A DNA stretch of 64,000 nucleotides from Bacteroidota bacterium (GCA_947457395.1 CANGVA010000003.1:164733-228732); one strand, 5' to 3'. Shown: positions 17,476-32,100, counted from the stretch's first letter. Made by a program: numbers and translations. The notes: generated by a model from the letters alone, not told the origin.

Positions 17476-19482
17476 ATGAAAAAAAACAGCAATAGACTGA
17501 TACATGCCTCAAGCCCTTATTTATTGCAGCATGCCCATAATCCTGTTGACTGGTATGAATGGAGTCCGGAGGCTTTTGATAAAGCCCGGAGGGAAGATAA
17601 GCTGATATTGGTTAGTATAGGCTACTCTGCCTGCCACTGGTGCCATGTAATGGAGAAGGAGTGTTTTGAAAAAGAAGATACCGCAGCCTTGATGAATGAA
17701 CATTTTGTGTGTATTAAGGTAGATAGAGAAGAACGTCCAGATATTGACCAAATTTATATGGATGCTGTTCAATTGCTTACGGGAAGAGGCGGCTGGCCGC
17801 TCAACTGCTTTACTTTACCCGATGGTCGGCCTTTACATGGAGGTACGTATTTTCCCAAAGCGGAGTGGGAACGTGTACTTAAATCTTTGGCCGATTTTTA
17901 TAAAAATAAAAAAGAAGAGGCATTGCAATATGCAACTGACTTAACCATTGGTGTTAAAAAACTCGATATGTTACCTGCTGCACAGGATGAATTGATGGAT
18001 AAAGAAAAACTGGCTGCTGTGATTGGGCAGTGGAGTCAAAGTTTGGACAGGGAGTTGGGTGGTTTTAACTGGTCGCCCAAATTTCCTATGCCTACTGCGC
18101 ATGCTTTGTTTATGCAGTTTGCACATCAAACTAAAAATAACGAACTACTTACTGCGGTTTATACCACACTTGATAAAATGGCTGAAGGCGGCATATTTGA
18201 TCAGGTGGGCGGTGGCTTTGCACGCTACTCAACCGACCCCTACTGGAAGGTGCCTCACTTTGAGAAAATGTTATATGACAATGCACAGCTAATGAGTTTA
18301 TACAGTGATGCCTATAAACTCAGTGGTAAGAATTTGTATAAAAACTTAGTATATAAAATACATGCAAGTGTAGACGCTGAGCTCAGTGCTCCTGATGGAT
18401 TGTTCTACTCCGCATTGGATGCTGATAGTGAAGGGGAGGAGGGTAAATTCTATGTATGGAAGCAAAAGGAACTTAAGCAACTGTTGGGTGATGATGAGCC
18501 TGTATTTAGTTTGTATTATAATATTGATGCCTATGGCAATTGGGAACATGGTAATAATATTCTTTATAAAACACGTTCCAACCAAGAGCTGATTGCACTA
18601 ACCGGAAAGCACGAAGAGGAGATTCAAGCAATCATTAACAGATGTGAAGCCATCTTATTAAAAGAGCGTAGCAAGAGAGTAAAACCGGGATTGGATGATA
18701 AAATGATTACCTCATGGAATGCATTGATGATAAAAGGATATGCCGATGCCTACATGGCTTTTGGTGATGAATTATTCTTGAATAAAGCAGTAAAGGCAAC
18801 CGATTTACTCTGGGAAAAAATGTTTGACGGTAAAAAACTCTATCGCATTTGTAAAGGAGATAAAGTAACTGTTCCGGCATTTGCAGAAGATTATGCAATT
18901 TTTACAGAAGCGTTACTTTATACTTATATCATTACTGGAATAGAAGCTTACGCATGCCATGCACACCAGTTAGCACAGCTTGCTGATGAATTATTTTATG
19001 ATGCGCAGCAAGGCTTATATCGTTTTGTTTCTGTAAGGGAAGAACAATTGATAACCAATAAACTTGATTTGAATGACGATGTGATACCTGCCGCCAATTC
19101 GGTTTTTGCAAAGAACAATCTCATGCTCGGTTATTTATTCAGCGATTTGAAGCTTTACCATAGAGCCAAGGGAATGATAAGCATTGCACAGCAAAAAATG
19201 GAAAAGTTTCCGAATGGATACAGCAACTGGATGCAGTGTTTGTTATGGATGCAAAATGGATTTTATCAAGTAGTTTGCACGGGTAAGCATGCTAAGGTGC
19301 ACGTTGAGGCTTTACAAAAAAGATATGCACCCGGCAGTATGGTACTTATAAAAAATGCAGACTCAGTCTTACCCTTACTCAAGGAAAAGGAGCATGCACA
19401 GAATTTAATTTACGTATGCAAAGATTTTACCTGCGGTTTACCGGTTAACAACATCAACCTGGTTGCTGAGCAGTGGGTATAA
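17476..19482 (+). CDS. thioredoxin-fold DUF255 protein (YyaL/SPATA20 family)
   Basis: This 668-residue protein has an N-terminal thioredoxin-like DUF255 domain (about 1-170) with [17 protein letters not shown] and the CHWC motif (Cys53, Cys56). A long alpha/alpha-barrel of the glycosidase/AGE type follows, with [22 protein letters not shown] and [12 protein letters not shown]. Full length matches the family. No signal peptide is visible, so it is cytoplasmic. The function of YyaL-type proteins is not established; a redox or sugar-related role is only inferred from the folds. Its stop is followed at once by a bidirectional terminator. Confidence 0.92.
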   Translation: MKKNSNRLIHASSPYLLQHAHNPVDWYEWSPEAFDKARREDKLILVSIGYSACHWCHVMEKECFEKEDTAALMNEHFVCIKVDREERPDIDQIYMDAVQLLTGRGGWPLNCFTLPDGRPLHGGTYFPKAEWERVLKSLADFYKNKKEEALQYATDLTIGVKKLDMLPAAQDELMDKEKLAAVIGQWSQSLDRELGGFNWSPKFPMPTAHALFMQFAHQTKNNELLTAVYTTLDKMAEGGIFDQVGGGFARYSTDPYWKVPHFEKMLYDNAQLMSLYSDAYKLSGKNLYKNLVYKIHASVDAELSAPDGLFYSALDADSEGEEGKFYVWKQKELKQLLGDDEPVFSLYYNIDAYGNWEHGNNILYKTRSNQELIALTGKHEEEIQAIINRCEAILLKERSKRVKPGLDDKMITSWNALMIKGYADAYMAFGDELFLNKAVKATDLLWEKMFDGKKLYRICKGDKVTVPAFAEDYAIFTEALLYTYIITGIEAYACHAHQLAQLADELFYDAQQGLYRFVSVREEQLITNKLDLNDDVIPAANSVFAKNNLMLGYLFSDLKLYHRAKGMISIAQQKMEKFPNGYSNWMQCLLWMQNGFYQVVCTGKHAKVHVEALQKRYAPGSMVLIKNADSVLPLLKEKEHAQNLIYVCKDFTCGLPVNNINLVAEQWV

Positions 19483-19483
19483 T

Positions 19484-19509
19484 AAAAAAGCAGCCTAAGC
19501 TGCTTTTTT
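19484..19509. terminator. bidirectional terminator between convergent genes
   Basis: Eleven paired bases (AAAAAAGCAGC / GCTGCTTTTTT) around a CTAA loop serve the plus-strand DUF255 gene (stop at 19480-19482) and the minus-strand gene. The minus-strand stop codon (19495-19497) sits in the loop, so its last codons (Lys-Lys-Ala-Ala) form one arm of the stem. Confidence 0.85.
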
Positions 19510-20055
19510 ATTAAAGTAAATTTTACGCGAGCAGTAGAGTATCCCTGCAGCAAATGCATAGTATAAGCCAGAGTCTACAGGCAAATCAGGATCACTGGGT
19601 AATGAAGGTGTTTGCTCTCCATCCGGTTCATTGGGTGTAATCTTATCATTAGCCTTTGATGGGTCGGTTGAAAGAATTGGTTCACCTTGTTCTTGTAACA
19701 ATTTTGCAGACTCATTACGTAACATTTCCTCTTCTTTGCTTTCAAACCCAGGCAATGATAAGCCACCGGGTATCGTAACTGATGAGCTATTTTCATCAAC
19801 TTTTCTTTTTTTGCTCTCTATTTGTTGGTAAGCATCATAGACATTACCATTTTTATTATCATAAATAATCTTACCTCTACGATTTCGGTCGTATCTATCG
19901 TCATAATATTCCTCTTCCTCATCCTGCTCATCCTGCTCCTGTTGTTGTGCCATACCAATTAATGGGCAGATAAATAATGTAAGGCCAATCAAATACGCTA
20001 AAAAGTCTTTTCTCAGCAGATTTGTTTGTATATATGTATTGTTCGTGTTAACCAT
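19495..20055 (-). CDS. exported acidic protein with PID-CTERM-like C-terminal signal
   Basis: This 186-residue protein of unknown function has a hydrophobic N-terminal segment (about 16-36, ending GMAQQ) as probable signal peptide. A strongly acidic run DEQDEEEEYYDD, a basic patch and a low-complexity Pro/Asp region come next. The last 30 residues contain PVDSGLYYAFAAGILY, then Ser-Arg-Lys. This C-terminus closely follows the P-x-D-G-G, small hydrophobic segment, basic tail pattern of PID-CTERM protein-sorting domains in Bacteroidota. It lies 46 nt downstream of the giant T9SS gene on the same strand, possibly co-transcribed. The central part resembles nothing I recognise. Confidence 0.75.
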   Translation of the reverse strand: MVNTNNTYIQTNLLRKDFLAYLIGLTLFICPLIGMAQQQEQDEQDEEEEYYDDRYDRNRRGKIIYDNKNGNVYDAYQQIESKKRKVDENSSSVTIPGGLSLPGFESKEEEMLRNESAKLLQEQGEPILSTDPSKANDKITPNEPDGEQTPSLPSDPDLPVDSGLYYAFAAGILYCSRKIYFNKKAA

Positions 20056-20091
20056 TATTCTAACTTTTTAGCGTTCGTATTTGATTTAAGC

Positions 20092-20127
20092 AAACCAGCA
20101 ATTATTCAATAATCAGTTTGCTGGTTT
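20092..20127 (-). other. hairpin enclosing the stop codon of the giant gene
   Basis: A perfect 10-bp stem (AAACCAGCAA / TTGCTGGTTT) with a 16-nt loop spans the end of the giant coding sequence; the TAA stop (20104-20102) is in the loop and the codons for Thr-Ser-Lys form one arm. The minus-strand tail after it (GCTTAAATC) is not a T-run, so it is not a canonical terminator; mRNA 3'-end stabilisation or partial termination before the next gene is possible. Confidence 0.5.
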
Positions 20128-23100
20128 CCTGGGCATTTACCTTTACCAGATATACACCTGCTTTGAGTCCATACAAATCAATTGGCTTGCCCTGTTCAGG
20201 ATTTTGTATGCTCAATACGCGTTTACCTGCTACATCAAAAATTTCAAGAAGCTTGATATTTCCATTATTAGCCATTGAAACAAATACTTCTGTAGTTGCC
20301 GGATTCGGATACAGGCTGATACCTGATTTGTTTTTACCCAAACTATACCAATCACGCAGGGAAATGCTCACTACATTGCTGGTTTGACTTTCACCGGAGA
20401 AATCCAACTGCCTTAAGCGGTAATACAATACATCAGCCTGTTTGTTGTTTGCTTCTTTTACTGCGGCCTCATCCAGGTATGCGTAGCTAATCAAGGAATT
20501 GCTGTTGCCGGCACCTTTTAGTGTGCTTATGCCTTCAAAACTTTCTCCGTCAAACGAGCGCTCAACCACAAATGCAGCATTGTTCTTTTCGTTTGCAGTT
20601 AACCAGTTTAGTGACACGTCATCTGTTTGATTAACCCTTGTAGCCGTAAAACTTATTAACTCTACAGGTAGGGCCGACTGGTTAATGATGATAAGCTGGA
20701 AACGGTTGCCTGATGATGAAGTGTTTGATGTAATCTGGAACGTATACACACCATTGCTTCTAAGATCAGTTGTTTGAGAAGTAAATAAATCTCTTAACAA
20801 TACTGCTTTGAATGCAGGGATATTATTTAAGCCACCTACTTGGAGGCGATATGTTCCCTGAGGGGCATTGGCAAATAGGATAAACGTATCAGCAATATTG
20901 GTTAATGGTGGAACACGATTTATCTGCACCGGTGTGCCACTTATTTGATAGCCAAAATTAATATCGGGGTTTGGATACTTGCGTGCATCTTCTGCTCCGG
21001 AGTAGCTCATATTTGCACCCGGTTTAATTTGCATAAATGCAATATCACTATTGATAGAATCCCTAATCATTTCAATAGTAATTTGACTGCCGGCCGATTT
21101 GAAATAACTTGTTGGTGTTGCGGAGGATTTACAGTTTTCATCAAAGGAGATGCTTGGTGAAGCCGCAACAGCCTGCACAAAAAATGCCTGACCGGAAGCG
21201 ATGAATGGATTGTTGCTATTGTTCAAATCGCCATCTGAAGCAACATATGCATTGGTAGCAGGATTAAATGCATAGTAAAATGTACTCAGGTTATTTTTAC
21301 TAACCAATCTCCAATCGATCTGAGATGGATAAGGATTACCAACCAGATTCCAGCCATCCTCTGTTGGTGCAGATGTATTGGTATAAGTTAGTGCCGGTGA
21401 AATAGCGCCACTTGCACCGCTGTTAATGTTTTGAATAAAATCTAGTGTTACTGCATTTTGTGCAGGGAATTGACCTTGTGTAAACCAAGCCGGTGAGGCA
21501 AGTGTGCGGTCGCCTCTGACAAACACAATAGCACCCTGACCCGCACCTAAACTGCTGCTTATATTCGTTACGGGTTTCCATCCGCGGCCACCTGTGGTTG
21601 ATTCCTGGTAGGTATAAATAGTTGGACCATTATTGGGTGATGCATCAAAACCATTGGTTACACCACCGGATCCGGTAACAAAAATATCATCAATTAACTG
21701 GCTGTAGGCAAAGTTTTGTGTATTGGGTGATACCATACGGAAACGTCTGGTTACTGCAGGAATAAATCGTTGTACGGCAACATTACCTGTGATGCTGCCA
21801 CCAAGTCTGCCCACACGAGCAGTTTGTGTAGCGTTGGAAATAAGCACCAGATTGTCACCTGTTGCCAGTGTTGCACCTGTATTGCTAACCGAAACAGAGT
21901 CTATAATATTTAAAGTATTGCCTAGGGTTATGGTTCCTGTTGTTTTTGATATAACAAGTCTTCTCAGGGTGTTTGTAACTCCTGTTGTAGTTTGATCCAT
22001 TATTAAACTTCCGCCATTACCTGTTCCTCCAATAATGATTGAAGAGGTACCGGAACCTGTAAAGCTTCCGATAGAGCCGATTTTAATACCATCATTTAGT
22101 GTTAAGTTAAAACCATTTATTACAATATTGGATCCTGTAGCAAGATCAATCTTGCCATTAAAGTTCATGTCTTGCAACAGAATGGTAGTGGTATTTGGGG
22201 CAAAAGTTGCATCATCAGAGATGTTGGAAGGAATCACAAGCGGTGTGGAGCCTCCGGTTGGATTAACAGTATTTGCCGAGCCATCCCAGTTCCCATCATT
22301 ATCTGATACCCAGTAATGCATATTACCATTGGATAGATTACGATATTCAATGCGTTTAATTCCATTGGCGTTTGCATTGGGTATAATGGTTCCCCATCTG
22401 CGTGCGGTGCCATTCACATTGTTTTCATAGAACGAAGCATAACCATTGGCTGCAGTATTGGCTATGCCATCACTTTCAACAACCGATGCAGCAATTGGCC
22501 TGCCTGCGCCTGTAACATTATCAAACAACACCACCATATTTTTCTCATTGGTTAATGAGCCACCATAAACGGCTGTTCCATCATTGGCGCCACTGCCTGT
22601 ATTCAGGTCAATTACTTTTGCAGCATTGGTACTGGTAATTCTGGTGCTTACAGTTGTGCCACCATTGCCATCATTCAGCATGATGCGCATCAGCACGGAG
22701 TTGGCAGCATCAAAGCGTGCATCACCTGTTGGCTCCAGCATAAACCATCCGGTGTAGGTTCCGTTTGCATCGGTGGTAAAGCTGCCAAATGATGAACTTA
22801 AATCAGGCGCAGTTGATCTGGTTAGTGTTGAGGTTCCTGCATTTATGAATATCGGATTCCCTGCTCCATTACTGCTTGATGCATCTGCTGCCGTTACCGC
22901 TGCATTAAAATAACGATACGTGGTTGACGGGTAAAGATTGGTAAGTGTTGCGCGGAATATATGCGGAATACGGTTATCATTCGTACCGCTTTTGCCTTGC
23001 ATAAACTGAGGCATATAAATTTCTGTTAAGGATGCTACGGTTTCGGCAAACACAAAATAACCCAGACCGGTAAGTGTGGATGAAGTGATGCTATTACCGT

Positions 23101-26100
23101 CAGGGAAACCTGTGCTCACAGCGGCATAAGTACCTGTGAGGGTAGTAGCGTTATTTGCCAGTCGGTTCAATGTGCCGATGGCACTTTCGGTTGCCCTTAC
23201 CGAAGTATTAATAAAATTACTTGTACCGCTGCTGATGCTAACATCCCAATAACGGTTGGTATTAATTGAACTCAATCCTGCACCGGCACTACCACCTGTT
23301 GCTGCATCAAATACTTCGGCTCTGATAACCACAAAACCACCTGCATTTGTAGTTGGATTTACCAAGGCAAAAGGAGTATAGGCAGCTTTGCCCAACGGGA
23401 ACAAATAGGTAGAACCACTTGCAAGGTTTGCAGGCAATGTTAAGGCCACAGGCCCGCTCACATAACCTGAGGTACGGCTAACAGCACTTGTATTGGTAGA
23501 ACCTATGGTTAGCAGATTGGCTCCCATATTAAGCACACCTGCAGTAAGTGTTAGGGTTCCGTTAACGGTTAATGCCTGATCAGAAGTTAAACCGGCACTA
23601 TTATTTACAGTGAGGTTATTGATGTTTCCTGAGAAAGTAGAAGCAGGAATACTTTGAGCCGCAGACCCACCAAAGAGCACCGTAGCAGATGCATTGCTTG
23701 CGTCAATGTTTCCCGCAGATCTAATAATGCTGCCATTTATACTCAATGTTCTTGCGCCAACTGTTAAAGTACCTGCTGTTAAGGTTAAATTATTGGTGAC
23801 TGTAATATTCTGTCCCAAACTAACACCTAAGTTATTATCTATAGTAAGATTATAGAATGCCTGACCCGCAGTGATGCTTTGAGCTGAACTGCCATTCAAA
23901 ATTACAGTACTGGTACCTGTTGTTAAAGTACCACTTGAAGAAAGATTGCCATTAACTGTTAATGTATTATTGCCTAAGTCTAATGTTGCACCGCTTAAAA
24001 TGGATACATTATTTACAGAAGCAGGGGCACTGCTAATCGCAGGCTGATTTGCAAAACAAGTGGATGAAGGAATAAATATATTAGCCGCTGAAGGTGCTGC
24101 TGTGGCAACTGAATAAGACGATGGGCCATTATAAATTAACCAATTATTTGCAGTATTAAAATTAATTGACTGTCCTTGCCATATATAGTCACCTGTGGTT
24201 GCTGATATTGAAGTTAAACAAGTTGGTAAGGTATGCACTACACAAACAGATACGTTCCCGTTGGCTGCACCTACACCTGAATGATAAACCCTGAAATAGT
24301 AAGTTGTGTTGGTCGCCAACGCTGCTGCATTAATGGTTTCTGTTCCTCCGTTTCCTGTAGCATTCACACAGTTCACACTTGTCAGACTGCCAACAGTTCC
24401 GCTGAAAAGTTGTAATACTGCATTGTATGTGCTCACTCCGGTTGCTGAAATCGCATAGGTTGTGCCGGCAATGGAATTGGTGGTGAAACTGTACCAGATG
24501 TCATCATCAGGAGTTCCGGGTGTACCTGCCGTGCACGCTGTGATACCGGATGTAGCAGTGGCTGATAAGGTAGCAGGAAGTGTTGATGAAGTGCCGGTGC
24601 AGGTAGTACCTGTAGTGAGCACAACTGCACCCGAAGGATTATCATTAGCCGGTGGTGGTATTACCTCACTCACACAAAGAGCAAACTCACCGTTGTTAGT
24701 TGATCCAGCAGCCGCATCATAAATTCTTAAATAATATAAACTTGAAGGATTTAATGCAACAGATGCTATCAACTCAGATAATCCGGCTGCAGCTGCGTTT
24801 ACACAAGTTACAGGTGTAAGTGAGTTATCCAATAGTTGCACAACTGCATCATATCCTGCTGATGGGTCAACAGAAATACGATAGTTAGAGGCACTGGTAG
24901 TAGTGAAGCTAAAAAATACATCGTCATCTGCATTGCCTGTTATAGCTGCAGAACAGGCAGTAATACCCGGTGTTGCAGTAGCGTTTTTGCTTGTGTAAAT
25001 ATTACCGCAATTACTAGTACATGGGGCATTGTTAACCGCAATACCAATAGATCCTGCCACTTCATTATTAGCAGGTGCAAATGTTGAACCGAAAAATGAG
25101 CCGGATGTGGGCGCGCTTCCCGCATTGAATGAAGTACTCGGCACAAAACGATATTGCGAGTTACATTGAAGAGAATAGCCTAAAGAATTTTGGGAGGTAG
25201 CATTAAAGAAAGTACTGTTCTCGGCCTGCAAAATAATGCGCTGGTCGGTTGAGGCAGTTGCAGGTGTAGGGCCATTCATGCCAACAGAGTATGTCCATGT
25301 TTGTGTTGATGGGTTAGTAGCCCCATTAAACATTTGGAAGTTGCCGTAGTTAAAATCAATGCTGTTATCCGCCTCATGCAGTACCACTTGGAAATTAATA
25401 TTTGGGTCACCATATTGAAATCTTTCCATTTCTGCCCATTCAATTACAATATCGGCTGTGCCTGAACCTAAGGTGCCAATTATTTGATAACGCATGCTCA
25501 CATCCTTATTGTTGATGTCATCTCCTCGTATAACTAAATCATCCCAAAAAGGGGCAAGCACATTAAAATCAGTTGAACCTAAATTATTAGTCCATTGATT
25601 ACTTGTGTTTGAAGTGTTAAATGTCATCCAACCATTACTTGTTGCAATGAATCCCGTAATAAGACTACCCCTATATCTAAACGTAGTGCTTGGTAAATTA
25701 ATAAGGTTGGTTATTCCATCATCTGCGTCCGACAGTGATGTATAAGTACTACCGGTTGACATGATAGAATTATAGGTAATTGCAGTATTTCTGGTAACCG
25801 TATAATTGCATGCCTGTACCTGCACATTTACTGAGGCTGTAGTTGCAGTAGTAGGTCCGTTGGCGCAGGTTACCTGACATACATACCAAAGATTAGATAC
25901 CGAGGTAGAAGGTACTGTATAAGTAGCACCGGTAGCCCCGGAAATATTGCTGTAGGTTCCGTTTTGTGTAGTAGCAGATTGCCATTGGTAAGTAATACCT
26001 GTACCGGAAATGGTTCCGGTTATTTGCAGCAGTGCAGCAGCGCTATTACAAACAGTAGCATTGGTAGTTGTTGCAGTAAGTGCAGGGAAAGTGCTGCATG

Positions 26101-29100
26101 TATAACCTGGTATGCCGTCAAATTCATCAGCACCAATATCTGACGAAATTGCACCTCCATTGGTTGAACCCGTTGGACCAGGTCTTGTATGTCCATCTCT
26201 GTCGGTAGTTATCCCAGAAATATTTACACCACCTGACTCTAAAACAGATGATGTTGAGTTGTTAATATGAAGATCTAATGCAGCAGTATTGCCCGTAGCA
26301 TTAATAAAGTTAGGATCGTTTGATACCGAACCTGCATCTTGTGAGGTTGCTGTTTGCCAGCCGTTCAAGGTTGTTACATCTGCCGCGTTATTTAGCGCAA
26401 GAAAATTACTTCCCGTCCAGTAATCGTTATTGTTAATGGTTAAACCTGTTAAACTAGCTATTCTAATGCTGTAATGTTTGCCTGTACCTGTTCCATTTGT
26501 ACGCAAGTTTGTATAAATATTATTACGTATTATTCTTGTGCCAGATGTAGCAGCAGAATGTATGGCAAATGTGTTATTGGCTCCAGTTAGAATACCTGCA
26601 CCGCCAACATAAATGCTATTAAAATAAATACCATGGTTAGATGCCGCATTGGTTTGTCTGATGCCATTAATATTTAAATTGGCTGTTATATCATTTCCTG
26701 ATGCATCTATTCCCAACCTTACCATATTGTTATACACCAAAGCATTTCCGAGATCTGCAATCTCTATACCCGAAACAGTGGAACCTGCATTAAGAGAATG
26801 TATAAGATTTGAATTTATCTCATTGGTACCTGTGGTTGGTCCGTTATAATGTATACCAGTAACATTGCTGCCTGCAGTTGCATTGCTTAAGGAAAAAATA
26901 GTGTTTTGTGAAATTAACTGGCCTGAATTTGTTGCAGCCGTAAGTGAGATTCCAATTACAGATGTCAAACTTGCAGTTCCTGTGTTTGCTCCTGAATTAT
27001 TTAGGTTGCGCACTGTATTTCCTGTAGCAGAAAATACACCTCCTGATGATCCAGGCAAAGACAATCCAACTACCTGAGCACTTGAACCAGTGCTTGAATT
27101 TGTGAGGTTGGCAATAGTATTAGCAGAAATATTATTTATTAAAGATGTAGAAGCAGAAAAAATCCCAAATAAAGAAGAATTGGTGGAATTAGATAGACTG
27201 GATGCTACTGTAGTACTACCAATAGTATTATTACTAATGGTATAACTGGTTGAGGCACCTTGTACAGAAATTCCTCTTAAATTGAGTGCACCGGTAGAAG
27301 AGTTTGAAACTGTGATGCCTCCAATAAGATTGTTAGAAATATTTATTGCACCTGGGGTGCCAGTGCCTGCTAATATGCCTGAAAAAATTGCGGCAATTGA
27401 AGTTGTACTTTGAGTAAATGTAATACTACCGGCAGATGATTGGCTGCCTATGGTATTTCCGGTTATATTTCCGCAATTAAATGACCCTGTTAAAAGCGAA
27501 ATTGCAGATTGCACTGTTGATGCACTAGCAGTTGTAACTGATATATTTCTGATGGTATTGTTTTGTAATGAAGTTGCAGCTGAATTACCTACTGAAAGTT
27601 GAATAGCTCTGAAGACCAATGTGGCTGTTGTATTTAATGTCATTGGAGTACCAGCGCAAAGAGGTTGACTTCCTCCAATAAAATTATCATTAATTACAAA
27701 ATTATTCCCCGATGAATTATTAATTAAAATAGCATTCAGCGTTACGCCAGTGCCAAATGTGGTTCTGTTCACAGTTTGGTAAAAACTGTTATTTGTAATA
27801 TTCCAATCGCTGTTTCCACCTGAAATATTGATACCACATATTTGGGTAGTGACAGAGTTATTGTAAAAATCATAAATATTATTATTAGAAATAATATTGG
27901 CATTGTTATTTGCTGCTGAGGTGCCTGTTGAGCCAGCTGCATATATGGCATTGGTAGGTGTAAAACTTATAGGGTCAAAAGCAAAAATATTGCAATATTC
28001 AATGGTGTTGTTATCATTACCATTGGTTCCGGTTGTGTTTGAGAACACAATAGTACCGGAGGTTGTGCCTGTATTCGCACTTTCGATTAATAAATACCTA
28101 AGTGCATTGTTTGATGACTCGTTTTGATAATTAACTGCATAACCGCTCGTAGAGGAATTTTCAATATTTAACATTCTGCTTGTACCTGCGCCACCCGGTC
28201 TGCCATCAATTATAAAGAAACTACCTTGATTGTGACTGATAGTACCTGTAGCATTATTACTTGTTATAATCAATGGTGTAGCAACAGTTGCAGCCGGTCT
28301 GATGGTAATGGTATTCGTACTGTTTGCACCAGAAACATTACCAAGTGTTAAAGGAAAGATTTCACCTGTACTAATATAATCGGGTTGAAGCTCAAGTATG
28401 GTTGGTTGGGTAATGCCGCATCCATTTAAAACCAATAACGCATCGGTAAGGCTTGAATAATCAGCGCCTGTTTGGCCAATGGTAACGGTAGCATTAAGTG
28501 TTGGGCAAGGATTGGTAGATTGACTTCCAAATAAAGGGCTGTTTGTATTGTATATTGGACCATTCAAGCAAATGGTATCATTAAATGAGTAAACGTAATA
28601 GTCATATGTGGTATTTGGTGCCAAACCAGTAACTACTCTGCTGGTGTTTGAACCAGATAAAACTACTGTACCGCTTCCTAATGATGCTCCTAATGCATAA
28701 GTTGTACTATTTGAAGGGTTGGTTGGCGTTGCTGCATTAGGATAGCGAACTACAAGATACCTAATACCTGTAACTGAAACTGGAGTAAAACTAATGGTCA
28801 TTTGGCCCGTGCCAATAGCGCTAAATAAAATAGAAGTTGGTTGTGCAACAGGAGCTGTACAATTTTCGATTTCTATAGCACCAATTGTAGGTGTGGTATT
28901 ATTTCTTGTGGTCCCTCTATAGTCTGTGGTAATACCTGCAATTGGCGTACCTGCATTTGCAAGTGGTGTCCCATTGGTAGGAACTAAATTGGTATTTGAT
29001 GTGAAAAGTGGATTGCTGCTGATTGAATTGGCATCTTGTGAGGTTGTTGTTTGCCAGTTAGATAATGCAACTTGAGCAGTACCTGCCCAACCACCAGTGG

Positions 29101-32100
29101 CACCAACACCTGCTGTTGTCCCTCCGCCTGATACAAACAGGTTGTTGTAATTTGATGTTAAATTAGTATAGGTTGAATTATTTAAAGCAATGGATCTATT
29201 TGGACCTGAGCCTGTACTACCGGTACTTGCAAGTATATTATTTCTAATATCAATAACCGGATTGTCACTAACAGCCAAGGCTATGTTTGGTCCACTTCCT
29301 CCTGTTAAAGTTGCTGACATTGATACAGAGTTATGGTATACCCTTGTAGTTGATCCGCTGCCACCAGCAACCATTATACCAATACCACAATCTCCAAATG
29401 TTCCATTTGCTGCAACATCGAATATAATATTATTAGCAATTAAATTAATACCTGAAGTAGAAGGCGAAATAATGATACCACCCGCTCCGTAAGTGCTTGC
29501 TGCTCTAATGGAACCAATCACATTAGCTGATATAGTGGCATTGGTAACTTCATTTCCTGTAGATGGGGCTGTGCTAGTAATAGAGGTTAAAGCACCTAAA
29601 TTAATTGCCCATGCGTAACTAGCACTAACACCTGAGATATTTGAGATATTGTTATTGCTAATTGTTATATTGTTTTCAAATCCAACTAATATACCAGATT
29701 TTGATACTTGATTTGGGGAAGCTGTGTTAATTAGATTTTGGGTAATCAGGTTCCCTGTATTTTTAGTCCCTGCTGAATTACCTTGTGAGTAAATTGCATA
29801 TTGTACCTTGCTGATATTATTATTCTGAAATGTGTTGTTATTATTGTTTGTACCCAACGAAGTTGCGCTGATGGTTGAACTTCCGCTACCAATACCCATT
29901 AATGTAGTTGTTGGAGTATTACCCACTATATTACAGTTTATAATGTTGTTTGATGTTGCACCATTTGTTCCACTAGATTGCAGCCAAATAACAGCAGAAG
30001 ATGTTCCAGTACTTGTATTTGTTATGGTTAAGTTTCTTGATGTGGTGCCGTTGTTACTTCCATCAATGGTAATAAAATCTGCACCGTTTAGTGTAATGAG
30101 TGCGGTTGTACTTGATCCTGTTAACGTAGCTGTAGTTTGCGGTTTTATAGTTAGCGTAGCATTCGGTGTGCAACCATAAGATATTTGATTAAGCGCCACA
30201 GCACCTGTTTCTGTAACAGAAGCATCAATAATATTTGCTACCGTATTACCACTTAAACCGCCTGCATTAATGGCGGCAAATAGCCCACCCGTACCGGTAA
30301 TACTGGCATATGTTCCAGTTGCGCCAATGGTAACGCTAGTTGGTATGGCATTTCCAATATTATATGAGTTAATGGTTCCAGTAAGTGGGAATGAGGCAGA
30401 GGTTAGAGCAACGCTTGCAGGAGCAGAAGTAAAGGTTCCACTATTTATTCCTACATTTGGGCTACTGGCATTGTCTTGTACTACTACAAAATATTGGATT
30501 ACATCACCTGCAGCCATCGCTGACTGAAGTATACTTCCATCTATTGTGAAAGAGAATGGAGAAGAACTACTTGTAGATTCCACAAATTTCCAACCATTGT
30601 CTGCAGAGGTATTCCCTGTATAAGTGTTATCATCGGCTGATTTTTTATAGTACAAACGAGGAGCTGAACCTGCAGAAATATTAACACCACTTGCATCTGT
30701 GATGGTAGCACTTAAAGTTGGGGCATTTGTACAAAGGGTATTGGGTATGGCGGTATAAGAGATAGATGGCCCGGTAAGGTCTGCTGCAACCCCATTCAGT
30801 TCCCAAGCTCCAATATCTGGAGTTGATACGTTACGTGTTGCTCCTAAAAAATCAGTAGTAAAACCGGAAATAGCAGCTCCACCACTTTCGGCCTGTGTTG
30901 CGATGCTTAAATCGTATTTTAAAAAGTCGGCACTTGATCCTGTTGTGCTCTGGAAGGTAATAGCTTCACTTGCTGACGAAGCATCTCGTGAACCAATTGT
31001 TCCTGCAGTGAAAACACCTGACTTATAGGCACTCATAGTTTGTGCTGAACTTGTCCCATCAGAATAGATTAAATTGCTTGCACCCGGTGCACCCGCATAG
31101 AAAAGGTTGTTATTAGACGTAGAAGCATAGTTGGCAAGGGTACTTGCTAACCCGGAACTTCTTCTATAAGCAACAGTTAAACCAGTACCGGCAGGGGTTG
31201 AGGTATTGACAATGATATTGTTTCTTAAATTTAATACCGCAGTAGTTGCCGTTGAACTTGCTGTATGGAAAATACCCGTAGTACCGAAATTTGCACCCGT
31301 TGATGAGGCGTTAATATTAACTGTATTGTAATAAATATTATACGTAGAATTAGTTGTAGTTGAGGTAATAGAAATACCCCTGATAGCGTCTGTGCTGGTA
31401 GAAGCGCCTGCCGAAAGATTTCCAATTAAGTTATTATTGCAATTTACAGTTGTTCCACCAGAAATCAAAATACCGTTTACACCCGGTGTAGTATTGAAAG
31501 CACCAGTAGTTGATAAGTCATAAATATTGTTTCTGTTTACAGTTGCAGTTGTTCCACCGGTAACCATTATACCATTTGTTACGCCTGAAGTTGTACCTAC
31601 ACAAGTCAGAGTGTTGATGGTATTCTGGAAAATATTCGCTGTAGTTGCTGATGAGGTAATACCAACTACAGTAGCAGTCGTACTGGTAGAAGTTAAATTA
31701 TTTATAGTATTAAGTGAAATATTTGTAGTTGTACTCGCAGAAGCATTTGATATGCCTGTATTGTTTCCAACTGTTGTACTATTGTTAGTGATAATATTAG
31801 AGTTAACATTTAAAGTTGTAGCAGTACTTGAAGATCCAATAGTTAAAGCCGTAATTGCTGCTCCCCAACTTATATTGGTTATTGTATTTGAACTAACCGA
31901 ACTAGTCGTACCTCCAAAAAAGTTTACAGTCATTGGATTAATAGTTCCCGTTCCACCACTTATGTTATTAAAGGTATTTCCAGTAATAGTTTTGGTTGGA
32001 GACCCTCCATCAGTATTGTTAATTCCAACGAACCCTGTTGCGCCCGTTAATGTGATATTAGAAAAATTATTATTTTGGAAAGTAATAATTGAACCAGTAA

